A stretch of 64,000 bases of DNA from Bradyrhizobium sp. LHD-71 (GTDB taxonomy: Bacteria; Pseudomonadota; Alphaproteobacteria; Rhizobiales; Xanthobacteraceae). The position numbers and the translations under genes are program-made. Location of the stretch: assembly GCF_031157255.1 (NCBI RefSeq), contig NZ_JAVIFX010000024.1:1-64000 (forward strand). Reading direction: 5' to 3'. Below, piece after piece: positions 17,315 through 25,835 of this stretch (position 1 is the first letter of the stretch; each line of letters starts with the position of its first letter). A model generated the notes under the pieces. That model had not been told where the DNA came from. It worked only from the letters and a program-made list of their open reading frames with translations, and did not search any database.

Positions 17315-17929
17315 CTACGAAGACTTCGGGATGGAAATTGCGCCGATCAGGAACTCGATCATGTGGTCGAGCGGCACATCCACCTGCTTCTCGTTCGCAG
17401 AGCACTGGGCGATCATCTGCGGATGAAAGAAGCGGCACATCGCGATGCAGACGCATCTAGCCGTCAGCTCCACGTCGCCCGGCTTGAACTCGCCGGCGGC
17501 GACGCCCTCGCCGATCACCTGCCCGATCACCGCACCGAGACGGGCGACATGTGCGTCGCAGATGTCCCAGTTCTCCTCCATCGCCACGGCCACCATATCG
17601 TGCAGCTTGGCGTCGCCGACATAGCGCTCCGAATTCATGTGGTGGATGGTCGCAAGAATTTCGCGCAAGCGGTCCTTCGGCGACAGTGGCTCGGCGGCAA
17701 TGGTCACTGCCGCTGCCTCGACCTCGCCCATGAGCCGGGTCGCCACGCCCTCGTGGATCGCCGCCTTTGAATCGAAAAAGCGATAGACGTTGGCCGGACT
17801 CATCTTCAGCACCTTGGCGATGTCCGCCACGGTGGTCTTCTGATACCCGATCTCGCGGAACAGCCGCTCCGCAACGAGAAGGATGCGGGTGCGGGTGTCC
17901 GTTTCGGTATTTTCAAGAACGAGCGACAT
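17315..17929 (-). CDS. TetR/AcrR family repressor at the end of an RND efflux operon
   Basis: A 204-residue regulator. Residues about 12-60 form the TetR DNA-binding domain: RILLVAERLFREIGYQKTTV, then DIAKVLKMSPANVYRFF as the recognition helix-turn-helix. The rest is a helical ligand-binding and dimerisation domain. It starts 24 bp after the stop of the efflux permease gene on the same strand, so it appears to be the last gene of the pump operon and to repress its own transcript. The likely operator lies in front of the adaptor gene near 22282-22310. Confidence 0.85.
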   Translation of the reverse strand: MSLVLENTETDTRTRILLVAERLFREIGYQKTTVADIAKVLKMSPANVYRFFDSKAAIHEGVATRLMGEVEAAAVTIAAEPLSPKDRLREILATIHHMNSERYVGDAKLHDMVAVAMEENWDICDAHVARLGAVIGQVIGEGVAAGEFKPGDVELTARCVCIAMCRFFHPQMIAQCSANEKQVDVPLDHMIEFLIGAISIPKSS

Positions 17930-17953
17930 GGTCCTATTTATATAAGCGTCCGG

Positions 17954-20900
17954 TTACTCCGCCGCCATCGCCATTGCCGGCTCCGTTCCTTCGCGGTTTG
18001 AGTCCTTTTCGCCAGCGTCGGCTTTCGAGATGCTGTCGTCAAGGCTCTTGCGGAACCAGAGAGCATAGAGGCCTGGCAGATAGAGCAGGGTCAGGAAGGT
18101 CGCCACGAACAGGCCGCCCATGATGGTGACCGCCATCGGCCCCCAGAACGGCGAGCGTGACAGCGGAATCATGGCCAGGATCGCAGCCAGCGCGGTCAGC
18201 ACCACAGGCCGAGCGCGACGGACGGTCGCCTCGACGATTGCGATGCGGCGCGTCATGCCACGCTGCACCTCGGTCTCGATCTGGTCGACTAGGATCACCG
18301 AGTTGCGCATGATCATGCCCGCAAGCGCGATCAGTCCGAGCAATGCGACAAAGCCGAACGGCAGGCCGGTGATGTTCAGGGCGAGCGAAGTACCGACGAT
18401 GCCGAGCGGAGCGGTCGCGAACACCAGGAACATCCTGGAGAAGCTCTGCAACTGAACCATCAGCAGCGTCAGCATGATGGCGAACATCAACGGAAACAGC
18501 ACCAGAATCGACGAGTTGCCCTTTTCCGATTCTTCGATCGCGCCGCCGACTTCGAGGCGATAGCCCGGCTCGAGCTTGTCGACGATGGGCTGCAGCTTCG
18601 GCCACACGGCGCTCGACACTGCCGGCGCCTGCGCGCCGTCGACGACGTCCGAACGCACGGTAATCGCCATGTCACGGTTGCGACGCCAGAGGATCGGTTC
18701 CTCGTGGCTGTATTCAATCTTGGCGATCTGCGAGAGCGGAACGGGGACGCCGTTACGTGCAAAGATGGTCAGGTCGCCGACCTTGCCGAGGTCAAGCCGC
18801 TCCGACGCGACGGCACGCGCCACCACGCCCACCTTCTCGATACCGTCGCGAACGGTGGTCACCGGCGCGCCCGAGATCAACAGGCTCAGTGCCTGCGAGA
18901 CGTCCTGCGGGGTCAGGCCGAGCGCGCGGGCGCGATCCTGGTCAACGACGAGCTTCAGATATGGCGTCTGCTCGTTCCAGTCGAGCTGCGGCTCGATCAG
19001 CCGCTTGTCGGTCCGCATGACCTCGCGGACCTGATAGGCCGCTTCGCGCACCTTCTCCGCATCCGGTCCGACGACACGGAACTGCACCGGGAAGCCGACG
19101 GGCGGGCCGAAGTTGAAGCGATCGACGCGCACGCGTGCTTCGGTCAGTGCGCCTTCCGCAACCTGCTTCTCGATCCGCGCCTTGATGCGCTCGCGCGCCT
19201 CCACATCCTTCGACTGAACGACGATCTCGGCGAACGATTCGTTCGGGAGCTGGGGGTTGAGGCCGAGCCAGAAGCGCGGCGAGCCCTGGCCGACATAGGT
19301 CGTGTATGTGGTGATGTCCTTGTCGCCCTCGAGCAGCTTTTCAGCCTTCTTCGCGGTCTCGGACGTGACGTTGATGGCCGTGCCTTCCGGCATGCGCAAT
19401 TGCAGGAACAGCTCGGGACGTTCCGACAGCGGGAAGAACTGCTGCTGTATACCTCCGAAGGCGACGACCGACACCGCGAACGCGATCACGGTCGCGACGA
19501 CGACCTTGATCCGGTGATCGACGCACCACTGCACCACGCGACGCAGGCGGTTGTAGGTCTTCGTCTCGTAGATCGCATGCGGGTTGTCGTTCAGCGGGTG
19601 ATGCGCGGCGAAATTCGGCAACAGCTTGACCCCGAGATAAGGGGTGAAGATCACCGCCACGAACCACGAGGCGACCAGCGCGATCGAAACGATCCAGAAG
19701 ATGCCGCCGGCGTATTCACCGACGCCGGATGCGGCAAGGCCGATCGGCAAGAAGCCCGCCGCAGTGATCAGCGTGCCCGTCAGCATCGGAAACGCGGTCG
19801 AATCCCAGGCGAACGAGGCGGCCTTCAGCCGGTCGAAGCCTTGCTCCATCTTCACGACCATCATCTCGACCGCAATGATCGCGTCGTCGACCAGCAGACC
19901 GAGGGCAATGATCAACGCGCCCAGCGTGATGCGGTGCAGATCGAGGCCCATCGCGTTCATGATGATGAAGACGATCGCCAGCACCAGCGGCACCGAGGTC
20001 GCGACCACGATACCTGTGCGCCAACCAAGCGACAGGAAGCTGACAGCGAGGACGATCGCAAGCGCCTCGAGGAACGAGCGGAGGAACTCCTTGATCGCAT
20101 GGTCGACCACCTGCGGCTGGTCGGCGATCTGCTCGAGGTCGATGCCGACCGGCACTGACTTCATGAACTCTGCGGTGGATTTCTTCAGGTCCTCGCCAAG
20201 CTGCAGCAGGTTGCCGCCCTTGGCCATGACGATACCGACGCCGAGCGCCGGCTTGCCACGTTGGCGGACCTGGAAGTCGGACGGATCCTCGAAACCGCGC
20301 GTAACGGTGGCGATGTCGCCCAAGCGAAACACGCGACCGTTCGCCTCCACCGGAGTCTCGGCCACCGCTCTGGCGCCGTCGAGAGCCCCAGTCACACGCA
20401 GGGAGACGCGCTGCGAGGAGGTTTCGACGACGCCAGCGGGGGCAACAGCATTCTGCTTGGCAAGCGAATCGAACAGCGCCTGCGGCGTGATGCCGAGCGT
20501 AGCGAGCTTCGCGTGCGAAAATTCGACGTAGATCTTCTGATCCTGCACGCCGTAGATATTGACCTTGACGACGTTAGGAACCTTCAGCGTGTGCTGGCGG
20601 AGCGCATCGGCAACCTTCTTCAGCTGCGCGTAGTCCGCCCCGTCCCCGGTCAGCATGTAAAGGATCGAGTCGACGTCGCCGTACTCGTCATTGATCATCG
20701 GCCCGATCACGCCTTGCGGCAGCTCGGCCTGCATGTCGATCAGCTTCTTGCGGACCAGATAGAAGAGGTTAGGCACTTCTGCCGCCGGCGTGGAGTCCTT
20801 GAAGAACACCTGCATCGCCGAGAAGCCGGGCTTGCTGTAGGTCTGGACCTTGTCGAAATAAGGCAGCTCCTGCAGCCTCTTCTCCATCGGCTCGGCGACC

Positions 20901-21094
20901 TGGCTCTGCATCTCCTGCGCGGTCGCACCGGGCCAGAGGATCGAGACCACGGCGAGCTTGATGGTGAACGACGGGTCTTCGGAGCGGCCGAGCCGCTGAT
21001 ACGAGAACAAGCCCGCAAGACCTATCGCCAGAATGAAGAACAGCACCAGCGCCTGATGGTGGACTGCCCATTCCGAAAGGTTAAAGCGACGCAT
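17954..21094 (-). CDS. RND efflux permease (AcrB-like inner-membrane pump)
   Basis: A 1046-residue resistance-nodulation-division pump starting MRRFNLSEWAVHHQ. Seen: TM1, the large periplasmic porter loop (PGATAQEMQSQVAEPMEKRL), TM2-TM6 with the proton-relay aspartates in GLLVDDAIIAVE, a second periplasmic loop and TM7-TM12 ending near TLLYLPGLYALWF. It drives proton-coupled export of drugs or other amphiphiles as a trimer with the adaptor encoded just upstream. An ATG four codons earlier (21106) is also possible. No TolC-type gene is beside it, so an outer-membrane channel from elsewhere must be shared. Confidence 0.93.
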   Translation of the reverse strand: MRRFNLSEWAVHHQALVLFFILAIGLAGLFSYQRLGRSEDPSFTIKLAVVSILWPGATAQEMQSQVAEPMEKRLQELPYFDKVQTYSKPGFSAMQVFFKDSTPAAEVPNLFYLVRKKLIDMQAELPQGVIGPMINDEYGDVDSILYMLTGDGADYAQLKKVADALRQHTLKVPNVVKVNIYGVQDQKIYVEFSHAKLATLGITPQALFDSLAKQNAVAPAGVVETSSQRVSLRVTGALDGARAVAETPVEANGRVFRLGDIATVTRGFEDPSDFQVRQRGKPALGVGIVMAKGGNLLQLGEDLKKSTAEFMKSVPVGIDLEQIADQPQVVDHAIKEFLRSFLEALAIVLAVSFLSLGWRTGIVVATSVPLVLAIVFIIMNAMGLDLHRITLGALIIALGLLVDDAIIAVEMMVVKMEQGFDRLKAASFAWDSTAFPMLTGTLITAAGFLPIGLAASGVGEYAGGIFWIVSIALVASWFVAVIFTPYLGVKLLPNFAAHHPLNDNPHAIYETKTYNRLRRVVQWCVDHRIKVVVATVIAFAVSVVAFGGIQQQFFPLSERPELFLQLRMPEGTAINVTSETAKKAEKLLEGDKDITTYTTYVGQGSPRFWLGLNPQLPNESFAEIVVQSKDVEARERIKARIEKQVAEGALTEARVRVDRFNFGPPVGFPVQFRVVGPDAEKVREAAYQVREVMRTDKRLIEPQLDWNEQTPYLKLVVDQDRARALGLTPQDVSQALSLLISGAPVTTVRDGIEKVGVVARAVASERLDLGKVGDLTIFARNGVPVPLSQIAKIEYSHEEPILWRRNRDMAITVRSDVVDGAQAPAVSSAVWPKLQPIVDKLEPGYRLEVGGAIEESEKGNSSILVLFPLMFAIMLTLLMVQLQSFSRMFLVFATAPLGIVGTSLALNITGLPFGFVALLGLIALAGMIMRNSVILVDQIETEVQRGMTRRIAIVEATVRRARPVVLTALAAILAMIPLSRSPFWGPMAVTIMGGLFVATFLTLLYLPGLYALWFRKSLDDSISKADAGEKDSNREGTEPAMAMAAE

Positions 21095-21127
21095 GGCTGA
21101 CCCCATTAGCCTCGAGAGAAGGTTGCG

Positions 21128-22246
21128 TCAGAATGAGAAGTGGGAAACCACGCGCACTTTTTGCGCAGTGTCGAGCTTATGCACGCCGAGGGCGACGACG
21201 TTCTCGCCATCCTTGACGCCACCAGTGATGACGGCGTCGCGCGCTTCATAGGCCTTCACCTCCACCGGCTTCAGCTCGATCCGGCCGGTCTTTTCGTCGG
21301 CGACGAACACCGCAGGACCCGTGCCCTGATTGTAGATGGCCGACAGCGGCACGCGCGTCACCCGCTCGGCCTCGGGTTCGGAAAGGATCAGCGTCGCCGT
21401 CATGCCAAGCTTCACGTCATCCGTCGCGTCAGGAATGGAAAACTTGGCAAGGTACGTGCGAGTGGCGGCATCGGCAGCCGGCGCAAGCTCGCGCAGCTTC
21501 GCGGTGTAGGTCTTGTCGGGATCCGACCACAGCGACACCCGCGCTTCGCCGCCCTGCGCGCGCGAAACCAGTGTTTCAGGGATTGCGACCACGGCCTCCT
21601 TCTCGGCGATGCGTGCGAGGCGCACCACGCCCTGGCCGGCGGCCACCACCTGGCCGGGTTCGGCGGAAGTCGAGGTCACGACGCCGCGCGCATCTGCGGT
21701 CAGCGTCGCGTAGGAGAGGTTATTTCTGGTGAGTTCAACGGAGCGCTCGGCCCGTGCCACGCGACCGCGGGCTTCGTCGCCGGCGGCGCGCGCCTGATCG
21801 AGCTGCGCATCGGTGCTCCAGCCCTTGGCTTTCAGTTCAGACGAACGACGCTCGGACGCCGTCGCCTGCGCCAGCACGCCGGTTGCGGCGCGCAGTTCGG
21901 CCTCCGCCTGCTCGGCCTGCAGCTTCAGATCGGCCTCGTCCAGCAGCGCCAGCGGCTGGCCGGCTTCGACCAGCTGGCCGACCTCGACGACGCGCTTTGC
22001 CACCTTGCCAGCGACACGGAAGCCAAGATCGCTCTCGATGCGAGGGCGGATGGTGCCGACAAAACTGCGGTCGGGGGTCTGCGGCTCGTACTGGACCTTG
22101 ATGGTTAACACCGGCCGGTCGGGCGTCGGCTCGTCCTTGGCCTCGCTGTTGCAGCCGGCCAGCACCAGCGACACGATCGCAAGCAGCGCAAAAGCAATGA
22201 ACGGCTTTGGAATGCGACTATTGGGATAATGGGATTGATCGCTCAT
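21128..22246 (-). CDS. RND efflux periplasmic adaptor lipoprotein (HlyD/AcrA family)
   Basis: A 372-residue membrane-fusion protein. The N-terminus carries a lipoprotein signal with lipobox LVLAGC (Cys32), so the mature protein is probably anchored to the inner membrane by lipid. Then come GTIRPRIESDLGFRVAGKV, the lipoyl/barrel-sandwich halves flanking a coiled-coil hairpin (about 95-165), SYATLTADARGVVTSTSAEPG and a C-terminal beta-barrel. It links the permease encoded 33 bp downstream to an outer-membrane channel. It is the first gene of the operon adaptor-permease-TetR. Confidence 0.92.
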   Translation of the reverse strand: MSDQSHYPNSRIPKPFIAFALLAIVSLVLAGCNSEAKDEPTPDRPVLTIKVQYEPQTPDRSFVGTIRPRIESDLGFRVAGKVAKRVVEVGQLVEAGQPLALLDEADLKLQAEQAEAELRAATGVLAQATASERRSSELKAKGWSTDAQLDQARAAGDEARGRVARAERSVELTRNNLSYATLTADARGVVTSTSAEPGQVVAAGQGVVRLARIAEKEAVVAIPETLVSRAQGGEARVSLWSDPDKTYTAKLRELAPAADAATRTYLAKFSIPDATDDVKLGMTATLILSEPEAERVTRVPLSAIYNQGTGPAVFVADEKTGRIELKPVEVKAYEARDAVITGGVKDGENVVALGVHKLDTAQKVRVVSHFSF

Positions 22247-22662
22247 GGCAGGCTCCGGCAGTACGCGCCGCTAGAAAGACCTGACTAGTGACGAATGTCA
22301 ATAATCGTCATCGATCACACGTTTGCGATGCAACCGTGACGATGTCAATTGCATTTACATCGTAACGGAACCTTAAGATCCAGATAACAACTTGAATAAA
22401 ATGTGAAATCTCTCCCCAGTCCGCCGCCAGCAGTGATCACGAAGCGCGTGCTGCGGACATTCATGCTGCAGCGCGCGCTGGTCACACTCCCGCGATCGGC
22501 TTGGCTGGCGCTCACTTTCGAACCCATGTGCAGTCGCGCCAGCCGTGGCCGGACAGTTGCCGTCCGGTGTGGATGCCGATCTGCAATGCCGGCACGATGA
22601 TCGCCTTCGATTGAGGTGTCGGCTAATCCTCTAGCTGTGATCAAACGGGCGGGACCTTTCCG
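22247..22662. other. 416-bp divergent intergenic region upstream of the RND operon
   Basis: No gene is supported. It holds the candidate operator at 22282-22310 next to the adaptor start, an A/T-richer stretch at 22310-22400 suitable for promoters, and a small hairpin CCGGAC-N7-GTCCGG at 22549-22567. Open frames across 22345-22674 on either strand show no ribosome site or recognisable protein. Confidence 0.55.
22282..22310. promoter_or_regulatory. candidate TetR operator of the RND efflux operon
   Basis: The segment contains TGAC-GAAT-GTCA (22289-22300), a perfect inverted repeat, overlapping a wider TGACGA (22289-22294) / TCGTCA (22305-22310) pair and a further TGAC at 22282. Overlapping TGAC half-sites 36-65 bp in front of the adaptor start are what one expects for the repressor encoded at the operon end. 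Binding is inferred. Confidence 0.45.
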
Positions 22663-23775
22663 ATGTCGGTGCATCTTTTCGATTCCATTCAGCTTGCAGG
22701 CCTGCCCCTACCCAACCGGGTCATCATCGCGCCCATGTGCCAGTACTCGGCCACACCGGACGGCACTGCCACCGACTGGCACACGATCCACCTCGGGCAT
22801 CTGGCCCTGTCCGGCGCCGGGCTGCTCATCGTCGAGGCGACCGCTGTCGAGGCCGACGGTCGTATCTCGCCGCGCGACCTCGGTCTCTGGTCTGACGACA
22901 ACGAGCGCGGGCTCGCCCGCGTGCTCGAGCAAGTCCGCAACCATGCGACGATGCCGATCGGCATTCAGCTGGCCCATGCCGGCCGCAAGACCTCACATCG
23001 CGTCCCCTGGGAGGGAGGCAGCCAGATCAAGGTGTCGGACGGCGGGTGGACCGCGCACGCCCCTTCCGCAATTCCCTTCCAGCCAGACGGCGAGGCGCCC
23101 CGCGCGCTGGACCGGACGGGCCTCGCGCGAGTCAAGGCGGCGTTCCGCAAGGCTGCCGAACGTTCCGTGCGTCTGGGCTTCGACGCGATTGAGATCCACA
23201 GCGCCCATGGCTACCTGCTGCATGAGTTTCTGTCGCCGCTGGCAAACAAGCGCGACGACGAATATGGCGGATCGCTCGCCAACCGCATGCGCTTTCCGCT
23301 CGAGGTTTTCGACGCGATGCGCGAAGTCGTACCGCCGCACATTCCGCTCGGATTGCGGTACTCCGCGACCGACTTCTTCGAAGGCGGATGGGATCTCGAA
23401 CAGACGCTCGCCTATTCGCAGGAACTGAAGGCGCGCGGATGCAGCTTCTTCGACGTCTCCGGCGGCGGGATGACCCCGCAGCAGAAGATCACGCTCGCGC
23501 CCGGGTACCAGGTGCCGTTTGCCGAGGCCGTCAAGCGAGAGACCAATGTCCCGACGATGGCGGTCGGCCTTATCACCGAACCCGAGCACGCCGAGCGGAT
23601 CGTGGCAACGGGACAAGCCGACATGGTCGCGCTCGCGCGAGGCGTGCTGTACGACGCACGCTGGCCCTGGCACGCAGCGGCCAAGCTCGGCGCCAAATTG
23701 CTTGCGCCGAAGCAGTATCTGCGCGCACCGCCGCACACTGTGAAAGAGCTGTTTCATCCGGCGGCGGCAGGCTGA
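22663..23775 (+). CDS. NADH:flavin oxidoreductase, old yellow enzyme family (YqjM type)
   Basis: A 370-residue FMN TIM-barrel enzyme. Seen: LPNRVIIAPMCQYSATPDG with the Cys/Tyr of the thermophilic-like (YqjM) class, IQLAHAGRKTSH with the substrate-binding His pair region, IEIHSAHGYLLHEFLSPLAN, and GQADMVALARGVLYD near the end. These enzymes reduce activated alkenes such as enones with NAD(P)H. It ends 4 bp before a crotonase gene, implying a two-gene operon that may reduce and hydrate unsaturated CoA esters or related compounds. Confidence 0.88.
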   Translation: MSVHLFDSIQLAGLPLPNRVIIAPMCQYSATPDGTATDWHTIHLGHLALSGAGLLIVEATAVEADGRISPRDLGLWSDDNERGLARVLEQVRNHATMPIGIQLAHAGRKTSHRVPWEGGSQIKVSDGGWTAHAPSAIPFQPDGEAPRALDRTGLARVKAAFRKAAERSVRLGFDAIEIHSAHGYLLHEFLSPLANKRDDEYGGSLANRMRFPLEVFDAMREVVPPHIPLGLRYSATDFFEGGWDLEQTLAYSQELKARGCSFFDVSGGGMTPQQKITLAPGYQVPFAEAVKRETNVPTMAVGLITEPEHAERIVATGQADMVALARGVLYDARWPWHAAAKLGAKLLAPKQYLRAPPHTVKELFHPAAAG

Positions 23776-23779
23776 GGCG

Positions 23780-24562
23780 ATGAGCCATTCCAACCCTCAC
23801 GCGAGGCTCGAGATCGACAATCGCGGCGTCGCACAGATGACGATCTGCAACGCCGGCTCGATGATCATCTTCAACTCGCAGGTGATCGCTCATCTTCGCA
23901 CCGCGATCGAACAGCTCGGCCAGGAAAAGAGCATTCGCGCGCTGGTGCTGCGCGGGGATTCCGAAAAGGCGTTCGTCGGCGGCGCCGACATCAAAGAAAT
24001 GGCGAAGCTCGATCAGGCCGGCGGCGAGCGGTTCATCACCGGCCTGCGTGACCTCTGCGAGGCGGTGCGCAACTTCCCGCAGCCGGTGATCGCGCGGATC
24101 CCGGGCTGGTGCCTCGGCGGCGGCCTTGAATTTGCGATCTGCTGCGACTTCCGCATCGCCTCCGACGAAGCGCAGTTCGCGATGCCGGAGGTCAAGGTCG
24201 GCATTCCGTCGGTAATCCACGCAGCGATGATGCCGCGAGTGATGGGCACGCCCCGGGCACGCTGGCTGGTCATGACAGGCGCCACGATCGACGCCGCTAC
24301 CGCCCTGCAATGGGGCCTCGTCGACGTTGTGACGACACCGGACAAACTCGACGCAGAGATCGAAAAGGTGCTCGGCGAAATCCTTGAATGCGGCGCTGAA
24401 GCCATCGCCGCGCAGAAGGTGCTGATCCGTAAATGGGAAGAGCTGCCGCTGAAAGAGGCGATCGACGCCAGCATTCCGATCTTCGGACGCTCATTCCTGA
24501 CCGGTGAGCCGCAGCATCACATGCAGAAATTCATCGACCGGCCGCGCAAGCCCAAAGCCTAA
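23780..24562 (+). CDS. enoyl-CoA hydratase/isomerase family protein
   Basis: A 260-residue crotonase. Seen: VLRGDSEKAFVGGADIKEM (oxyanion-hole and CoA-pocket region), IPGWCLGGGLEFAICCDFRIAS, FAMPEVKVGIPSVIHAAMMPRVMG with the catalytic glutamate position, and the C-terminal QHHMQKFIDRPRKPKA. The first strand reads QMTICNAGSMIIFNSQVI, which departs from the usual NRP.xxNAL pattern. The gene starts 4 bp after the OYE-type gene. Hydration or isomerisation of a short enoyl-CoA is likely; the specific substrate is unknown. Confidence 0.85.
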   Translation: MSHSNPHARLEIDNRGVAQMTICNAGSMIIFNSQVIAHLRTAIEQLGQEKSIRALVLRGDSEKAFVGGADIKEMAKLDQAGGERFITGLRDLCEAVRNFPQPVIARIPGWCLGGGLEFAICCDFRIASDEAQFAMPEVKVGIPSVIHAAMMPRVMGTPRARWLVMTGATIDAATALQWGLVDVVTTPDKLDAEIEKVLGEILECGAEAIAAQKVLIRKWEELPLKEAIDASIPIFGRSFLTGEPQHHMQKFIDRPRKPKA

Positions 24563-24718
24563 AAGCCTAGAATGACCTGTCATTCGCGCCAACCTCGCGA
24601 ATGCAGATCCAGAAGTGGTGCGCGCGTCCTAAAGCATAAGTGATCGCGCGTAGCTGGATTTGCCGCTCCCTGCGAATTAGAAAATCAGTTCTGTGCATTC
24701 CGCATCACCGTTCAGGTC

Positions 24719-24797
24719 CCATAGCCGTTCGAAAGAACGGCGTCGCCTTGCTCGCCTATGGCCGTTCGAAAGAACGGCGTCCCTTGCTCGCCCTATG
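24719..24797. repeat. tandem pair of a short palindromic unit; second copy ends in a start codon
   Basis: Two units (24719-24761 and 24762-24797) each contain the hairpin CCGTTC-GAAA-GAACGG followed by CGTC..TTGCTCGCC and the terminal motif CTATG. The first unit is flanked by CCATAG / CTATGG. The terminal ATG of unit two (24795-24797) is the likely start codon of the DUF3750 gene. Related units occur at 35408-35450 and 43052-43092. Confidence 0.7.
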
Positions 24798-25544
24798 CGC
24801 CTTACGCGAATGTTTCTGATCCTTTTCGTCGCCCTGATCGCCGCGCCGATCGCCGTCTCGGCGACGCTTTATGCGTTCAGCGAACGGGCTGAGAACTGGC
24901 AGATCGCCGACCGCTCAAGTGCAGGTCTCTTGGCGCCGGCATCGGCGAAGGCGGATGCCGCGGTGCGCATCTTTGCCGCGCGCACGGTGCGTTGGCGTGG
25001 CATCTTTGCGGTCCATAGCTGGATCGTTTTCAAGGACAAGGGCGAGTCGGTCTATACGCGCTATGACTATACCGCCTGGGGAGAGCCGATTCGCGTCAAT
25101 GGCTTCGCCGCCGACGGACGCTGGTTCGGCGAAATCCCGGAAACGGTCTTCGCCGCCGACGGCCCCGAGGCCGAAAAGCTGATTCCAAAGATCAGGTCGG
25201 CCATTGCCGCCTACGAGTATCGCAACTACGGCGATTATCGCGCCTGGCCGGGCCCCAACTCGAATACCTTTATCGCCGCCATCCTCAACGCTGTTCCACA
25301 GATGCGCGCCACGTTGCCGCCAACGGCGATCGGCAAGGACTTTCCCTACAATGGAAGCTGGCTGTCGGCGACCAGCTCCGGCTTCCGTGCGACGCTCGGC
25401 GGCTATCTCACATTGACCGTCGGCTGGATCGAAGGCATCGAACTCAGCCTGTTCGGCGGCGTGATCGGTCTCGATGTTCGCAGGCCTGCGATCAAGCTGC
25501 CGGCGCTCGGCCGCATCGGCATGAGCGCGTTCACGCCAAGCTAG
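24795..25544 (+). CDS. DUF3750 family protein
   Basis: A 249-residue protein with an N-terminal signal anchor, MFLILFVALIAAPIAVSATLY, followed by the DUF3750 core: RTVRWRGIFAVHSWIVFKDKG, TRYDYTAWGEPIRVNG, GPEAEKLIPKIRSAIAAYEY and the signature WPGPNSNTFIAAI with PPTAIGKDF. The family is of unknown function; the conserved His, Trp and Asn suggest a papain-like or permuted hydrolase, but this is a guess. The start is placed at 24795 (or 24810) because residues of the longer frame from 24693 are encoded by a palindromic repeat. Its stop codon TAG is the first bases of a two-hairpin repeat. Confidence 0.75.
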   Translation: MRLTRMFLILFVALIAAPIAVSATLYAFSERAENWQIADRSSAGLLAPASAKADAAVRIFAARTVRWRGIFAVHSWIVFKDKGESVYTRYDYTAWGEPIRVNGFAADGRWFGEIPETVFAADGPEAEKLIPKIRSAIAAYEYRNYGDYRAWPGPNSNTFIAAILNAVPQMRATLPPTAIGKDFPYNGSWLSATSSGFRATLGGYLTLTVGWIEGIELSLFGGVIGLDVRRPAIKLPALGRIGMSAFTPS

Positions 25545-25709
25545 TGTCCCGAATCCGAAGTTCGCCGTACTTTGCAGCGAGCTCAGAGCGAACTTCGGAT
25601 TCGATCAGGACACTAGCAAGTTTATGATTCTAGTGTCGTTTATGGATCAGAAAATTCGCACGATGGACTCGCGGCAACGATGGCGCGAATTTCTGATCGA
25701 CGACACTAG
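25541..25709. repeat. two-hairpin covarying repeat element, copy 2
   Basis: Hairpin A: outer stem CTAGTGTCC (25541-25549) / GGACACTAG (25608-25616) with a 4-nt ATCA bulge, inner stem CGAATCCGAAGTTCGC (25550-25565) / 25588-25603, loop 22 nt. Hairpin B: outer CTAGTGTCG (25630-25638) / CGACACTAG (25701-25709), inner GATCAGAAAATTCGC (25645-25659) / 25685-25698 with one extra A, loop about 25 nt. The linker 25608-25644 has the same 37-nt length as in copy 1 and differs mainly in a 7-nt middle. The inner stems share almost nothing with copy 1. Confidence 0.85.
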
Positions 25710-25835
25710 CGCTACGCCGCTGAACGTTCCGATTTTGCATCGCCCCATTCCCAAATGGACGAGTTGCGCCTGCGTGGCATCTCTGGAAAGCTGACGGTAA
25801 AGCTGCGGGACGAACGTCAAGAACAAGGGCAACGC

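Noticed and set aside
18704-20158. Open frame of 484 codons on the plus strand inside the RND permease gene
   Set aside because: Composition is dominated by Arg, His, Asp and Gln with no motif; it is the reverse-frame image of a clear RND pump.
22345-22674. Open frame of 109 codons on the minus strand upstream of the OYE gene
   Set aside because: No ribosome site, no recognisable fold, and it overlaps the start of a well-supported divergent gene and its promoter.
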